A stretch of DNA of 64,000 nt, from positions 1-64,000 of the forward strand of contig NZ_QETF01000014.1 of NCBI RefSeq assembly GCF_003129565.1. The letters run 5' to 3'. This stretch comes from Salibaculum griseiflavum. GTDB lineage: Bacteria; Pseudomonadota; Alphaproteobacteria; Rhodobacterales; Rhodobacteraceae. The translations under genes and the position numbers were made by a program. Of this stretch, positions 29,373 to 38,013 are shown piece after piece (the first letter of the stretch is position 1; every line of letters begins with the position of its first letter). Under the pieces are notes generated by a model that saw only the letters and a list, made by a program, of their open reading frames with translations, was not told the origin of the DNA and ran no database searches.

Positions 29373-29759
29373 TCAATCGTAGCAGACCACCTCGATTTCC
29401 AGCCCGTTCTCCTCATGGAAGTAGAACCGGCGGCCGGGTTCGTAATCGGCATGGGAATGCGGCGCGTAGCCCCTGGCCCTGACTGCCGCCTCGGCCGCGT
29501 CGAGATCCTCGACCACCACACCGATATGGTTGAGCCCGCCGCGGGTGCGATAGCTGTCATCGGCCTCACGCTGGCCCTCGGCCCCGTCTGGGCCTGTATA
29601 GAGCGCCAGGTAGGTATCGGCCTCGCCGACATGGATGGTGTAGCCATTGTTCTTGGCCGCGCCCTCCCAGCGGGTATGCCAGCCGAAAAGGTCATGCAGC
29701 ATCCCGGCCGTCGCCTTCGGGTCCTTGACGGTGATGTTTACGTGTTCCAGCCGTCCCAT
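29373..29759 (-). CDS. VOC-superfamily (glyoxalase/dioxygenase fold) protein
   Basis: 128 residues making two beta-alpha-beta-beta-beta units. Candidate metal ligands are His6 (LEHVNITV), His78 (LNHIGVVV) and Glu123 (LEIEVVCYD), matching the usual VOC positions, so it is probably a metal enzyme: glyoxalase-, dioxygenase- or resistance-type. Follows the 55-aa gene by three bases, with GGGAGGTGAGCC as ribosome site, and both sit behind a SoxR-type promoter. That suggests a role in handling redox-cycling compounds or their products. Confidence 0.85.
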   Translation of the reverse strand: MGRLEHVNITVKDPKATAGMLHDLFGWHTRWEGAAKNNGYTIHVGEADTYLALYTGPDGAEGQREADDSYRTRGGLNHIGVVVEDLDAAEAAVRARGYAPHSHADYEPGRRFYFHEENGLEIEVVCYD

Positions 29760-29762
29760 GGC

Positions 29763-29930
29763 TCACCTCCCGTTTCCGAAACGCGAGAGCAATCCGCGCA
29801 GCACCCCGGGCGGCGCGCGGCGGGCCACGCTGTCGAAACAGCCGCAATCGAGGTCATGACCCCAGCCGATACCGTCGCGTTGCAGGTGCCGGATCGTCGC
29901 GGCGTCGAGGCAATGTCGTGTCGTCGTCAT
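29763..29930 (-). CDS. 55-aa small protein, first gene of the SoxR-controlled unit
   Basis: Reads MTTTRHCLDAATIRHLQRD... to ...LLSRFGNGR and stop, with a near-ideal Shine-Dalgarno AAGGAGACACGGA before ATG. It has three cysteines (Cys7 and a DCGCF pair near residue 36) and a basic helical C-terminus. I do not recognise a family. It is the first coding sequence after a promoter with the 19-bp spacer and dyad expected for SoxR, and the VOC gene follows after three bases, so translation of the two is probably linked. Confidence 0.65.
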   Translation of the reverse strand: MTTTRHCLDAATIRHLQRDGIGWGHDLDCGCFDSVARRAPPGVLRGLLSRFGNGR

Positions 29931-29970
29931 TCCGTGTCTCCTTCTCGTCTGGAATTCTGTGGACGACTCA

Positions 29971-30001
29971 TGTGTAATTCCTCAAGTTCACTTTAGATCA
30001 A
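29971..30001 (-). promoter_or_regulatory. SoxR-type promoter with 19-bp spacer
   Basis: Leftward -35 TTGATC (29996-30001) and -10 TACACA (29971-29976) are 19 bases apart, the over-long spacing that MerR/SoxR proteins correct. The spacer holds CCTCAAGTTCACTTTAGA (29980-29997), very close to the known SoxR dyad CCTCAAGTTAACTTGAGG. It drives the 55-aa/VOC unit; soxR itself starts 14 bases to the right in the other direction. Confidence 0.8.
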
Positions 30002-30014
30002 GCGGAGTTTTCGA

Positions 30015-30455
30015 ATGGCCAAGGACGGGCTGACCATCGGCGATCTTGCGGACCGCACCGGGCTGGCCGTCTCCGCAATCCGGTTCTACGAAACCCACGG
30101 CATCGTGCATCCGGTGCGCAACGCGGGTGGGCATCGGCGCTATGGCCGGCATGATTTGCGGCGGCTCAGCTTTGCGATGATCGCCCAGAGACTGGGCTTT
30201 GCCCTGTCAGAAATCGCCCGCCAGATGGCGCACCTGCCAGCCCACAAGGCCCCGTCGAAATCCGACTGGACGCGCATCTCCACCGCCATGCGCGGCGACA
30301 TCGAGACCCGCATCGCCGAACTGGAACGCCTGCGCGACCGGCTCGACGGCTGCATCGGCTGCGGCTGCCTGTCGCTCGAGACCTGCGCGCTCTACAATCC
30401 GGGCGACACCCTGGCCGCGCGCGGTCCCGGCCCCGTCAAGCTCTTGGGGGATTGA
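30015..30455 (+). CDS. soxR: Redox-sensitive transcriptional activator SoxR
   Basis: 146-residue MerR-family regulator that activates its target when its [2Fe-2S] cluster is oxidised by redox-cycling compounds. Helix-turn-helix LTIGDLADRTGLAVSAIRFYE (6-26), dimerisation coil about 80-110, and the cluster motif C-X2-C-X-C-X5-C at Cys113, 116, 118 and 124. Divergent from the 55-aa/VOC unit, with the SoxR box between, so that unit is its likely local target. No soxS is seen, as expected outside enterics. Confidence 0.94.
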   Translation: MAKDGLTIGDLADRTGLAVSAIRFYETHGIVHPVRNAGGHRRYGRHDLRRLSFAMIAQRLGFALSEIARQMAHLPAHKAPSKSDWTRISTAMRGDIETRIAELERLRDRLDGCIGCGCLSLETCALYNPGDTLAARGPGPVKLLGD

Positions 30456-30487
30456 CAGTCTCGCCCCCGGCTGGAAGGTCGCGGCCC

Positions 30488-31666
30488 ATGACACGCACGC
30501 TTTCCAACCGCATCACCACCTTGACCCCCGGCGGCTCCGACGGGTGGGAGGTCTTCTATCGCGCCCGCCAGATGGCCGAGGCAGGCGAGGACGTCATCGA
30601 ACTGACCATCGGCGAGCACGACATTCGCACCGCCCCGGACATCCTCTCGGCCATGCATGACGCGGCGCGGGGCGGCCATACGGGCTATGCCGCCGTGCCC
30701 GGCACCACGGCCCTGCGCGACACCGTGGCCGCACGGATCGCGGACCGCACCGGCGTGCCCACGACTCGCGACAACATCCTGGTGACGGCCGGTGGTCAGG
30801 CAGGGCTCTTCGCCGCCCAGCACGCTGTCTGCGACGAGGGCGACCGGGCGCTGTTCATCGACCCCTATTACACCACCTATCCCGGCACGATCCGGGGCGT
30901 GGGCGCGCTGCCCGTCCCTGTGCTGGCCCGGCCGGAGCAGGGGTTCCAGCCGAACCGGGCGGATATCGAGGCCGCGGCCCATGGCGCCAAGTCGCTGCTG
31001 ATCAACACGCCCAACAACCCCACGGGCGCGGTCTATTCGCGCGCCACGCTGGAGGGGATCGCGGCGGCCTGCGCGGCACATGACCTCTGGCTGATCTCGG
31101 ACGAGGTCTATGACACGCAGGTCTGGGAGGGGGACCACCTGTCACCGCGCGCCCTGCCCGACATGGCCGATCGCACGCTTGTCGTGGGTTCCATGTCGAA
31201 AAGCCACGCCATGACCGGCAGCCGCGTGGGCTGGGTCTGCGGCCCCGAAGAGGTGATCGACCACCTGCTCAACCTGGCCACGCATACGACCTATGGCGTG
31301 CCGGGCTACATCCAGGACGCTGCGGTTTTCGCATTGAACCAGGGGGTCGCCGCCGAAGAAAAGGTCGCCGCCCCGTTCCGCCGACGCCGCGCCATCGCCC
31401 ATGACCTGCTTGCCCGCCAGAACACGGTTCGGGCCGCCCCGGCGCAGGGGGCGATGTATGTCATGCTGGATATTCGCGCCACGGGGCTGAGCGGATCCGA
31501 ATTTGCCCACCGGCTGCTGGACGAAGCCGGGATCGCGGTCATGCCCGGCGACAGTTTCGGTGCAGGCGGGGCCGGCCATGTGCGGGTGGCGATGACCGTG
31601 GAGGATGCAGCCTTCGAGGCCGCGATGACACGGCTTTTGGACTTCGCCGCGACCGTACGCGGCTGA
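30488..31666 (+). CDS. Class I/II PLP-dependent aminotransferase
   Basis: 392 residues from MTRTLSNRI; a longer frame begins twelve codons earlier, but this ATG follows the soxR stop cleanly. Fold-type I features: NTPNNPTGAVYS (173-184), DEVYD around Asp205, and the PLP lysine Lys238 in SMSKSHAMTGSRVGW, with the late Arg in GHVRVAMT binding the carboxylate. The amino-acid substrate cannot be read from sequence; aspartate/aromatic-type enzymes share these motifs. Ends in a strong hairpin shared with the convergent outer-membrane gene. Confidence 0.88.
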   Translation: MTRTLSNRITTLTPGGSDGWEVFYRARQMAEAGEDVIELTIGEHDIRTAPDILSAMHDAARGGHTGYAAVPGTTALRDTVAARIADRTGVPTTRDNILVTAGGQAGLFAAQHAVCDEGDRALFIDPYYTTYPGTIRGVGALPVPVLARPEQGFQPNRADIEAAAHGAKSLLINTPNNPTGAVYSRATLEGIAAACAAHDLWLISDEVYDTQVWEGDHLSPRALPDMADRTLVVGSMSKSHAMTGSRVGWVCGPEEVIDHLLNLATHTTYGVPGYIQDAAVFALNQGVAAEEKVAAPFRRRRAIAHDLLARQNTVRAAPAQGAMYVMLDIRATGLSGSEFAHRLLDEAGIAVMPGDSFGAGGAGHVRVAMTVEDAAFEAAMTRLLDFAATVRG

Positions 31667-31671
31667 AAGAC

Positions 31672-31694
31672 GGGCGGCCTGCGACAGGCCGCCC
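31672..31694. terminator. Bidirectional hairpin between two convergent genes
   Basis: GGGCGGCCTG-CGA-CAGGCCGCCC, a perfect 10-bp stem, lies between the aminotransferase stop and the outer-membrane protein stop. There is no T run on either side. Confidence 0.6.
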
Positions 31695-31705
31695 GACGGG
31701 TCAGA

Positions 31706-32314
31706 TCAGAATTCGAAGGCGACGCGTGCGCCGATCGTGGTGGCATCGACGTCGATGCCACTACCGGCATAGTCGTCGAACCGGTGCTTGAGCACCTCGC
31801 CGCCCACACGCATGTTGCCGCCCACGCGGTAATCCAGGCCGGCCCCGTAGAAAACTCCGTTTCCGCTGTCGTCGATGGCGCCGGAAGTGGCCAGACGCGC
31901 GCCGCCGGCGGTCAGATACGGCAGGGCATTGCCGGCATCGTAACCGGCCCGGACCTTGAGCCGGGTGACGCTGTCCACGTCGAGCCCGAGGGTTTCCTCG
32001 GTCACGTCGAAGCCGGATATCTCCAGCTCACCGCCTAGGACGAAATTGCCGAAATCGTAGTCATAGCCGGCAAAGCCGCCATAGGTCAGACCGGTCGGGC
32101 TATCGTCGAACCCGTCGGTGCCGGTCGCATCGGCATAACCCAGCGATCCACCGGCATAGAAGCCGGTCCAGTCGCCGCCCATGCTGACCGGAGCAGGTGC
32201 GGCCACTGGCGCCGGGGCCGGTTCGGCCGCGGGCTCGGACATGGAGCCGGCGAAGGCAGGGGTGAGGCCGACCATGGTCAGCGCGGTGGTGGTGGCGATA
32301 AGGGAACGTCGCAT
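31706..32314 (-). CDS. Outer-membrane beta-barrel (porin-like/Opa-type) protein
   Basis: 202 residues. Signal peptide MRRSLIATTTALTMVGLTPAFA with cleavage after AFA, then a Pro/Ala-rich linker (EPAAEPAPAPVAAPAPV) and an eight-strand-like barrel from WTGFYAGGSLGYA to the terminal VAFEF, ending in Phe as expected for BAM recognition. Similar small barrels in alphaproteobacteria are surface or immunogenic proteins of unknown role. Monocistronic, with a 300-base region upstream before the next small reading frame on the other strand. Confidence 0.85.
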   Translation of the reverse strand: MRRSLIATTTALTMVGLTPAFAGSMSEPAAEPAPAPVAAPAPVSMGGDWTGFYAGGSLGYADATGTDGFDDSPTGLTYGGFAGYDYDFGNFVLGGELEISGFDVTEETLGLDVDSVTRLKVRAGYDAGNALPYLTAGGARLATSGAIDDSGNGVFYGAGLDYRVGGNMRVGGEVLKHRFDDYAGSGIDVDATTIGARVAFEF

Positions 32315-32600
32315 TGGGGGTCTCCTGTCTCGATCTCATTAGGGTTCGGCGCGCCGCGTGACGCGGCCCGTCGCGTCAGATGTCGTGTCGCCCGGGCACA
32401 TTTCCAGACCGCTCACCACGCCGTGATCCGACTATGCGTTTCCTTGCCGAACGGGGCGGCACGGCCGCGCGGGTTCCCGCCGTATGGCAGTTTCCTGCCG
32501 CTCGGCCCGAATTGGTCGTACCGGGGTCCGAAAGCGACATTCGGTCGCATTTGGGAGAGACCCCATGGCCTGTCCGCGCCCAGATGAACCGAGGACGGAG
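32315..32600. other. Upstream region between the outer-membrane gene and the mttB-like unit
   Basis: Divergent promoter region for the outer-membrane gene (left) and the 33-aa/MttB-like pair (right). It holds TCCGAAAGCGACATTCGG near 32528-32545, an imperfect inverted repeat, but no motif I can name and no convincing gene. Confidence 0.4.
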
Positions 32601-32614
32601 AGGAGGACCGCCCC

Positions 32615-32716
32615 ATGTGGCGCATGAGCAAGCGAACCAGCGATAGTCTTCTGGTGCTGCGCACGATCGGTGCGCGGCGAGGTCGTGCCGCGCGGGGGCG
32701 GCCGCGTCAGGTCTGA
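32615..32716 (+). CDS. 33-aa Arg-rich small reading frame before the MttB-like gene
   Basis: Reads MWRMSKRTSDSLLVLR then a very basic tail (ARRGRAARGRPRQV) and TGA. The Shine-Dalgarno AGGAGGA is ideal, seven bases before ATG. It ends 33 bases before the MttB-family gene on the same strand, so it could be a translated leader or a small protein. I recognise no family, and the composition is typical of short chance frames in GC-rich DNA, so the ribosome site is the main support. Confidence 0.45.
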   Translation: MWRMSKRTSDSLLVLRTIGARRGRAARGRPRQV

Positions 32717-32749
32717 GCCTTTTCCCTTCCCCTGACCCAAGGACCGACC

Positions 32750-34306
32750 ATGGCCACTGACCTTTCGCAAGACCCGACCCGACCCGCGCGCAGCGGGGGC
32801 CGCGCCGCCCGCCGTGCCGCCCGCGCCGCGCCGCCAGACGCCGCAAATCGCGCGATCTGGCCCGGCCTGCAGGGCGGACGTTACAAGCCCCTGACCGAGA
32901 CGCAGGTCGCCCGCATCCATGACACCGCCCTCACCGCGCTGGAAGAGATCGGCCTGGCTGATGCCCCGCCCAGCGGCATCGCGGCAATGTGCGCTGCCGG
33001 GGCCATTCTGCAGGACAATGGCCGGCTGACCTTCCCGCGCGCGCTGGTCGAAGACATGCTGGCCCGCGCCGCCCGCGAGATTACCCTCTGTGCCCGCGAC
33101 CCCGCCCTAGACCTGCAACTCGGGCCGTCCCGGGTCCATTACGGCACGGCCGGGGCGGCGGTGCACATGGTCGATGTGGAGGGACGCGATTACCGCGAAA
33201 GCACCCTTCAGGACCTGCATGACGCGGCCCGCATCGTCGACCGGTTGGACAATATCCATTTCCTGCAACGTCCCATGGTGGCCCGCGACCTGAGCGATCC
33301 CCGCGACCTCGACCTCAACACGGTCTATGCCTGCTGCGCGGGCACGACCAAGCATGTCGGCACGTCCTTTGTCGATCCCGCCCATGTCCCCGCTGCGTTG
33401 GAAATGCTGCATCTGATCGCGGGCGGTGAGGAAGCTTGGCGAGCACGCCCTTTCGTGAGCAATTCCAACTGCTTCGTCGTGCCACCCCTGCGCTTTGCGA
33501 CCGAGGCCTGCCAGGTGATGGCAGCCTGCATCGGGGGCGGCATGCCCGTGCTGCTCCTTTCGGCGGGCATGGCCGGGGCGACGGCACCTTCGACCATTGC
33601 CGGGGCCATCGCGCAATCGGTCGCCGAATGCCTGGCCGGCGTCGTCTATGTCAACGCCATCGCGCCCGGCCACCCGGCGATCTTCGGCACCTGGCCCTTC
33701 GGGCTGGACCTGCGCACCGGCGCGATGACCGGGGGCTCGGGCGAACAGGCGCTGCTCAGCGCGGGCTGCGCCCAGATGCATGCCTTCTACGGACTGCCCG
33801 GTGGCGCCGCCGCCGGGATTGCCGATGCCAAGCTGCCGGACATGCAGGCGGGCTGGGAACAGATGTGTTCCAACGTCATGGCCGGGCTGTCCGGGCTGAA
33901 CATGGTCTACGAGGCAGCCGGCATGCATGCCTCCCTCCTCGGGTTCTGCCATGAAAGCCTGATCCTGGGCGACGACGTCATCGGCCAGGCCCTGCGCTGC
34001 GTGCGCGGGATCGAGGTGGATGACGAAACCCTGGCGCTGGACCAGATGAAAGAGGTCTGCCTGAACGGGCCGGGACATTATCTTGGCACGTCCCAGACCC
34101 TGGGACGCATGCAGAAAGACCATGTCTATCCCGGCCTCGGCAACCGCATGTCGCCCAAGGAATGGGAGGAAGAGGACAAGCCTGATCTGATCGCCTCGGC
34201 AACGGCCCGAAAAGAGGCCATCCTCTCGACCCGCAGCGCCGCCGCTTTCGATGCGGCCACGGACCGCGCCATAAGAGAGCGATTCGACATCCGCCTGTCG
34301 GTTTAG
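32750..34306 (+). CDS. Trimethylamine methyltransferase (MttB)-family protein, non-pyrrolysine type
   Basis: 518 residues, full length for the MttB superfamily, with no in-frame amber codon, so it belongs to the non-pyrrolysine group whose studied members demethylate quaternary amines such as glycine betaine or proline betaine. The N-terminus has an Ala/Arg-rich tail (15-35); the TIM barrel follows with KHVGTSFVDPAHV, SNSNCFVVPPLRF, GGSGEQALLSAGCAQMH and NMVYEAAGMHASLLGFCHES. It passes methyl groups to a corrinoid protein, which is not in the window; the RamA-like activator at 15700 would keep such a protein active. Substrate is not readable. Confidence 0.88.
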   Translation: MATDLSQDPTRPARSGGRAARRAARAAPPDAANRAIWPGLQGGRYKPLTETQVARIHDTALTALEEIGLADAPPSGIAAMCAAGAILQDNGRLTFPRALVEDMLARAAREITLCARDPALDLQLGPSRVHYGTAGAAVHMVDVEGRDYRESTLQDLHDAARIVDRLDNIHFLQRPMVARDLSDPRDLDLNTVYACCAGTTKHVGTSFVDPAHVPAALEMLHLIAGGEEAWRARPFVSNSNCFVVPPLRFATEACQVMAACIGGGMPVLLLSAGMAGATAPSTIAGAIAQSVAECLAGVVYVNAIAPGHPAIFGTWPFGLDLRTGAMTGGSGEQALLSAGCAQMHAFYGLPGGAAAGIADAKLPDMQAGWEQMCSNVMAGLSGLNMVYEAAGMHASLLGFCHESLILGDDVIGQALRCVRGIEVDDETLALDQMKEVCLNGPGHYLGTSQTLGRMQKDHVYPGLGNRMSPKEWEEEDKPDLIASATARKEAILSTRSAAAFDAATDRAIRERFDIRLSV

Positions 34307-34366
34307 GGGCTCTGCCCCGTCCGCCCTGCGGGCGGACTCCCCGGAGTATTTTTGGCGAGATGAGAG
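34306..34366 (+). repeat. Intergenic palindromic repeat, copy 1
   Basis: Directly after the mttB-like stop: GGGGC-TCT-GCCCC, then a CCGCC/GGCGG hairpin, then CTCCCCGGAGTATTTTTGGC and GAGATGAGAG. Same design as the copies at 43866, 44057 and 61084. The T stretch after GC hairpins would suit a terminator. Confidence 0.6.
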
Positions 34367-34499
34367 AGCGGACGCCCCGGTCTCTTGGTTACATAATATT
34401 AAGGTTAATGCGCGATGCTGGAGACACGGTACAGGCTGGAGAGCCGATGACCGTGCGAGGTGAGGGCCGACTGCCCGATCCGGGGCGAAATGGGGCCTG

Positions 34500-34531
34500 C
34501 TCTCATTTCGCCCCAAATACTCCCGCCGGAG
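34500..34531 (-). repeat. Intergenic repeat, inverted partner of copy 1
   Basis: CTCTCATTTCGCC, CCAAATACTCC and CGGAG mirror positions 34337-34366 with a few mismatches, leaving about 130 bases between the partners. The part in between includes the AT-rich inverted repeat ATTAAGGTTAAT (34398-34409) and no gene. Confidence 0.5.
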
Positions 34532-34577
34532 GCATCCGCGCGTGCCACGGGCACGCGGCTTTGGCGGGGGCGCGACG

Positions 34578-35678
34578 TCAGCCCTTTCGCGGCTTGCTCA
34601 GCGTGCCACCGCCCACCGCCGCACGCACCCCTGTCGTTCCGGGACAAGACGTCGGCAGGCCGCGCGCAACCCGGACGGCAAGAAAGGCGAATGCCTGCGC
34701 CTCCAACATGTCACCGTCCAGGCCAACGGCTTCGATCGGTGCCACGGGCATGTCGGCCGCCGCAGAAATCATCGCCATCAGCGTGCGGTTGTGTCGGCCT
34801 CCGCCGGTGACCAGAAGCCGCTCGGGCGGGGCAGGACATTGATCCAGCCCTTGGGCAACCGACGCCGCGACACAGGCCGACAAGGTAGCCGCCGCATCGC
34901 CATCTGCCAGCCGGGATACCGCTTGCGACAATGACCTGAAATCGTTTCTGTCCAGGGACTTGGGCGGCATCCTGTAGAAATAGGGCGAGGAAAGGAAGTC
35001 GGTCACGACGGCCGCGTCCACCTCTCCGGTCGCCGCAAGGGCACCATCCTCATCACATGCCAGACCGCGCCGCGCCCGCATCAGATCGTTGATCGGCGCA
35101 TTGGCCGGACCGGTATCGAAAGCCAGAAGCGCCCCCTCTACCTCGGGCGCGGCTTTCGACGGGTCGATCCATGTCAGATTGCCGACCCCGCCAAGGTTCA
35201 GGACAGCCAGCGGCCCCTCGGCCCCGATCCACTTGGCCAGTGCGAAATGGTAGAACGGCGCCAGCGGCGCGCCCTCGCCGCCCATCTCCACGTCCGTGCT
35301 GCGGAAATCCCAGACCACAGGCACCCCCAGCACCTCGGCCAGCACCGCGCCATCACCGATCTGATGGGTGCCGCGCCCACGCGGCTCGTGCGCAAGGGTC
35401 TGGCCGTGAAAGCCGACCAGCGCCACCTCGTCCAGCCCGGCCAGCGCCTGGGCATGGACGGTTTCCACGATCTCGGCGGCCTGCGCCACGTCCTCGCCCG
35501 GCCATTTTCCCAGCGCGGCACTCAGAACCGCCTGCTGGTCGGCGGAATACGGCAGGAACCGGCTTGGTCCGAACCCGAAAATGGCCTCCCCATCGGTCTC
35601 GATCACCGCCGCATCGACCCCGTCCAGCGATGTGCCCGACATGGCGCCCGCAACGCGCACCGCCCCCGCCTTCAACAT
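34578..35678 (-). CDS. anmK: Anhydro-N-acetylmuramic acid kinase
   Basis: Converts 1,6-anhydro-MurNAc from cell-wall turnover to MurNAc 6-phosphate using ATP. 366 residues from [11 protein letters not shown], with GAGGAAAAGCGG as ribosome site; the longer frame overlaps the tyrS promoter. [15 protein letters not shown] (residues 11-25), [35 protein letters not shown] and [14 protein letters not shown] are the family's signatures. Divergent from tyrS with 62 bases between starts, the usual neighbour arrangement in alphaproteobacteria. Confidence 0.94.
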   Translation of the reverse strand: MLKAGAVRVAGAMSGTSLDGVDAAVIETDGEAIFGFGPSRFLPYSADQQAVLSAALGKWPGEDVAQAAEIVETVHAQALAGLDEVALVGFHGQTLAHEPRGRGTHQIGDGAVLAEVLGVPVVWDFRSTDVEMGGEGAPLAPFYHFALAKWIGAEGPLAVLNLGGVGNLTWIDPSKAAPEVEGALLAFDTGPANAPINDLMRARRGLACDEDGALAATGEVDAAVVTDFLSSPYFYRMPPKSLDRNDFRSLSQAVSRLADGDAAATLSACVAASVAQGLDQCPAPPERLLVTGGGRHNRTLMAMISAAADMPVAPIEAVGLDGDMLEAQAFAFLAVRVARGLPTSCPGTTGVRAAVGGGTLSKPRKG

Positions 35679-35740
35679 CCGCTTTTCCTCTGCCGTCTCG
35701 CGTCCTATAGAGTGCGCCGAACGCAACGCGGGGACAAGAC

Positions 35741-36994
35741 ATGACCTACCATCCCAAGTCCGATTTCATGGCCACCATGATCGCGCGCGGCTTCCTGGCC
35801 GATTGCACGGACTATCAAGGCCTTGACGAGGCATTGAGCAAGGGGGTCGTGCCCGCCTATATCGGCTTCGACGCCACGGCGAAATCGCTTCACGTCGGCA
35901 GCCTGATCCAGATCATGATGCTGCGCTGGCTGCAAAAGACCGGGCACCAGCCCATTACCCTGATGGGAGGCGGCACGACCAAGGTCGGGGACCCGTCGTT
36001 CCGCGCCGATGAACGCCCCCTTCTGACCCCGGCGCAGATCGATGACAATATCGCCGGGATCAAGCGGGTCTTCGCCGCCTATATCGACTATGACACCGGC
36101 GCCCCCAACGCGGCGCTGATGCTGAACAATGCCGAATGGCTGGACGACCTGAACTACCTCGATTTCCTGCGCGATATCGGGCGGCATTTCAGCGTCAACC
36201 GGATGCTGTCCTTCGAGAGCGTGAAATCGCGGCTGGACCGGGAGCAATCGCTGAGCTTCCTCGAATTCAACTACATGATCCTGCAAGCCTACGATTTCCT
36301 TGAATTGAACCGGCGCTATGGCTGCCTGTTGCAGATGGGCGGGTCGGACCAATGGGGCAATATCGTCAACGGGATCGACCTGACCCGCCGGGTGCTGGAT
36401 CACGAGATCTACGGGCTGACCTCGCCGCTTCTGACCACGTCTGACGGCAAGAAGATGGGCAAGTCGGCCAGCGGCGCGGTGTGGCTGAATTCCGAGATGC
36501 TGTCGCCCTACGAATTCTGGCAGTTCTGGCGCAACACCACCGACGCGGATACCGGCCGGTTCCTGAAGCTTTACACCGAATTGCCGGTGGAGGAATGCGA
36601 TCGGCTGGGGGCGCTCGGCGGGTCCGAGATCAACGAGGCCAAGATCATCCTGGCCAACGAGGTGACGGCGCTGCTGCATGGGGCCGACGCCGCGAAGGCC
36701 GCCGAGGCCACCGCGCGCGAGGTCTTCGAGAAAGGCGGCGCAGGCGGTGACCTGCCGACCCTGACGCTGGGCGCCGACGAGATCGGTGACGGGATTTCCG
36801 TGGTGCAGCTGATCGTGCGCTCGGGCCTGGCCGCATCGGGCAAGGAGGCCAAGCGTCTGATTGCCGATAACGGCGCCAAGCTGGACGATGCACCGCTGAA
36901 CGATGCGGGCCGGATGATCACCGCCGCCGACCTGGCCCGCCCGATCAAGCTGTCGGCGGGCAAGAAGCGCCACGCGATGGTCGAACTGGGCTAG
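35741..36994 (+). CDS. tyrS: Tyrosyl-tRNA synthetase
   Basis: Charges tRNA-Tyr. 417 residues: class I catalytic domain with HVGSL (51-55, HIGH motif), tyrosine-binding YMILQAYDF and [27 protein letters not shown] (KMSKS loop), and a C-terminal S4-like RNA-binding domain (about 345-410, [15 protein letters not shown]). It ends within three bases of the stop of a small gene on the other strand. Confidence 0.96.
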   Translation: MTYHPKSDFMATMIARGFLADCTDYQGLDEALSKGVVPAYIGFDATAKSLHVGSLIQIMMLRWLQKTGHQPITLMGGGTTKVGDPSFRADERPLLTPAQIDDNIAGIKRVFAAYIDYDTGAPNAALMLNNAEWLDDLNYLDFLRDIGRHFSVNRMLSFESVKSRLDREQSLSFLEFNYMILQAYDFLELNRRYGCLLQMGGSDQWGNIVNGIDLTRRVLDHEIYGLTSPLLTTSDGKKMGKSASGAVWLNSEMLSPYEFWQFWRNTTDADTGRFLKLYTELPVEECDRLGALGGSEINEAKIILANEVTALLHGADAAKAAEATAREVFEKGGAGGDLPTLTLGADEIGDGISVVQLIVRSGLAASGKEAKRLIADNGAKLDDAPLNDAGRMITAADLARPIKLSAGKKRHAMVELG

Positions 36995-37119
36995 AAGACG
37001 GCCCAGTCCAGAAGGGCGAGCAGCGCGCCACCGGCCAGCGCACAGGCCGCCGCGACCAGGGCTGCGGCGAGCGGTGTCGGGCGCGGCGGAGGGATCGAGA
37101 GCCCATAAACCCTTGTCAT
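36991..37119 (-). CDS. 42-aa single-helix membrane protein candidate
   Basis: Reads [17 protein letters not shown] then one hydrophobic helix rich in Ala/Leu ([20 protein letters not shown]) and LDWAVF, stop. Its stop overlaps that of tyrS by three bases. A GGGG stretch lies before ATG. No family recognised. The Pro-rich start plus a single clean membrane segment of exactly membrane length makes it more likely real than chance, but short Ala-rich frames are common in GC-rich DNA. Confidence 0.45.
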   Translation of the reverse strand: MTRVYGLSIPPPRPTPLAAALVAAACALAGGALLALLDWAVF

Positions 37120-37164
37120 GGCCCCATTAACCGCGCCTTAGGTTTCCATTGGCTTAACGGGGCC

Positions 37165-37953
37165 ATGGATTCTGCTCTGCAACAATCCTCGGAATTCGAA
37201 CGCGGCCTGCTGGCCTGCGGGCAGGCGCCGTGGCGTGGGCCGGGCGGGCTGATGCTGCGCCGCCGTCTGCCTCTCATCGGATGGCACGGGGTGCTCTCGC
37301 GCAGCGACGTGACCTGTCCGGATAGACTGCGAACCGCGCGGCGTATGGGCCTGCGCATCGTCAATGCCGAGCGGGCCGCTCCCCGCATCCTGCGCGCGGC
37401 GGGGTTTCGTCAGATCCTGACCCCGGTCCACATTGCCGAACTGCCATTAAAGGGCGACCTGAGAGCGGCGATGCACCAGAAGTGGCGCAACCGCCTGCGT
37501 CGAGCCGAAGCGGCCGGCCTGAGTCTAAGACATGACGCCTGGACAGGCGCGCCCCATTGGCTGATCGCGCATGAGGTCGCGCAACGTGACCAACGCCGCT
37601 ATGCCGCCCTGCCCGTGCCCATTGTCGCGGCCATCGCCCGCGAAACCCCGGGCTGCGCCCGCATCGTCGAAGCCTGGGAAGGCACCAGCCCGATCGCTGG
37701 CATGCTGATCCTGCGGCACGGTGCGCGGGCCACCTATCAGGTGGGCTGGACATCCGAGCGGGGCCGCGCGCTGAATGCCCATTGCCTGACATTGTTCGAG
37801 GCGGCCCGCTGGCTGGCCGATCATGGCCACAGGCTGCTGGAGCTCGGGGCGATCGAAACCGAGCGCAATCCGGGCCTGGCCCGCTTCAAGCTGGGCACCG
37901 GGGCGCGGGCCCGCGCCCTAGGCGGCACGTGGCTGGCCATTCCCGGCCTGTAG
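37165..37953 (+). CDS. GNAT-fold acyltransferase (FemAB/BioF2-like)
   Basis: 262 residues. The central part KWRNRLRRAEAAGLSL (about 106-121) and the later AGMLILRHGARATYQVGWTSERGRALNAHCLTLFEAARWLADHGHRLLELGAIETERNPGLARFKLGTGA resemble the acetyltransferase-6 (BioF2/FemAB-like) group, which often uses aminoacyl or acyl donors. No signal peptide or membrane helix. Substrate unknown. A TTAA-N7-TTAG near-CtrA site lies at 37127-37141, 24 bases before the start. Confidence 0.75.
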   Translation: MDSALQQSSEFERGLLACGQAPWRGPGGLMLRRRLPLIGWHGVLSRSDVTCPDRLRTARRMGLRIVNAERAAPRILRAAGFRQILTPVHIAELPLKGDLRAAMHQKWRNRLRRAEAAGLSLRHDAWTGAPHWLIAHEVAQRDQRRYAALPVPIVAAIARETPGCARIVEAWEGTSPIAGMLILRHGARATYQVGWTSERGRALNAHCLTLFEAARWLADHGHRLLELGAIETERNPGLARFKLGTGARARALGGTWLAIPGL

Positions 37954-38013
37954 GATCACTGCCGAAATCGGGGCTGGCGACCCCCTGCCCGATCTTCTAA
38001 AGATCGCGGCGAG

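Noticed and set aside
29176-29376. N-terminal extension of CysS upstream of the GTG start
   Set aside because: Not family-like, contains the terminator of the VOC gene, and the GTG has a proper GAGG site.
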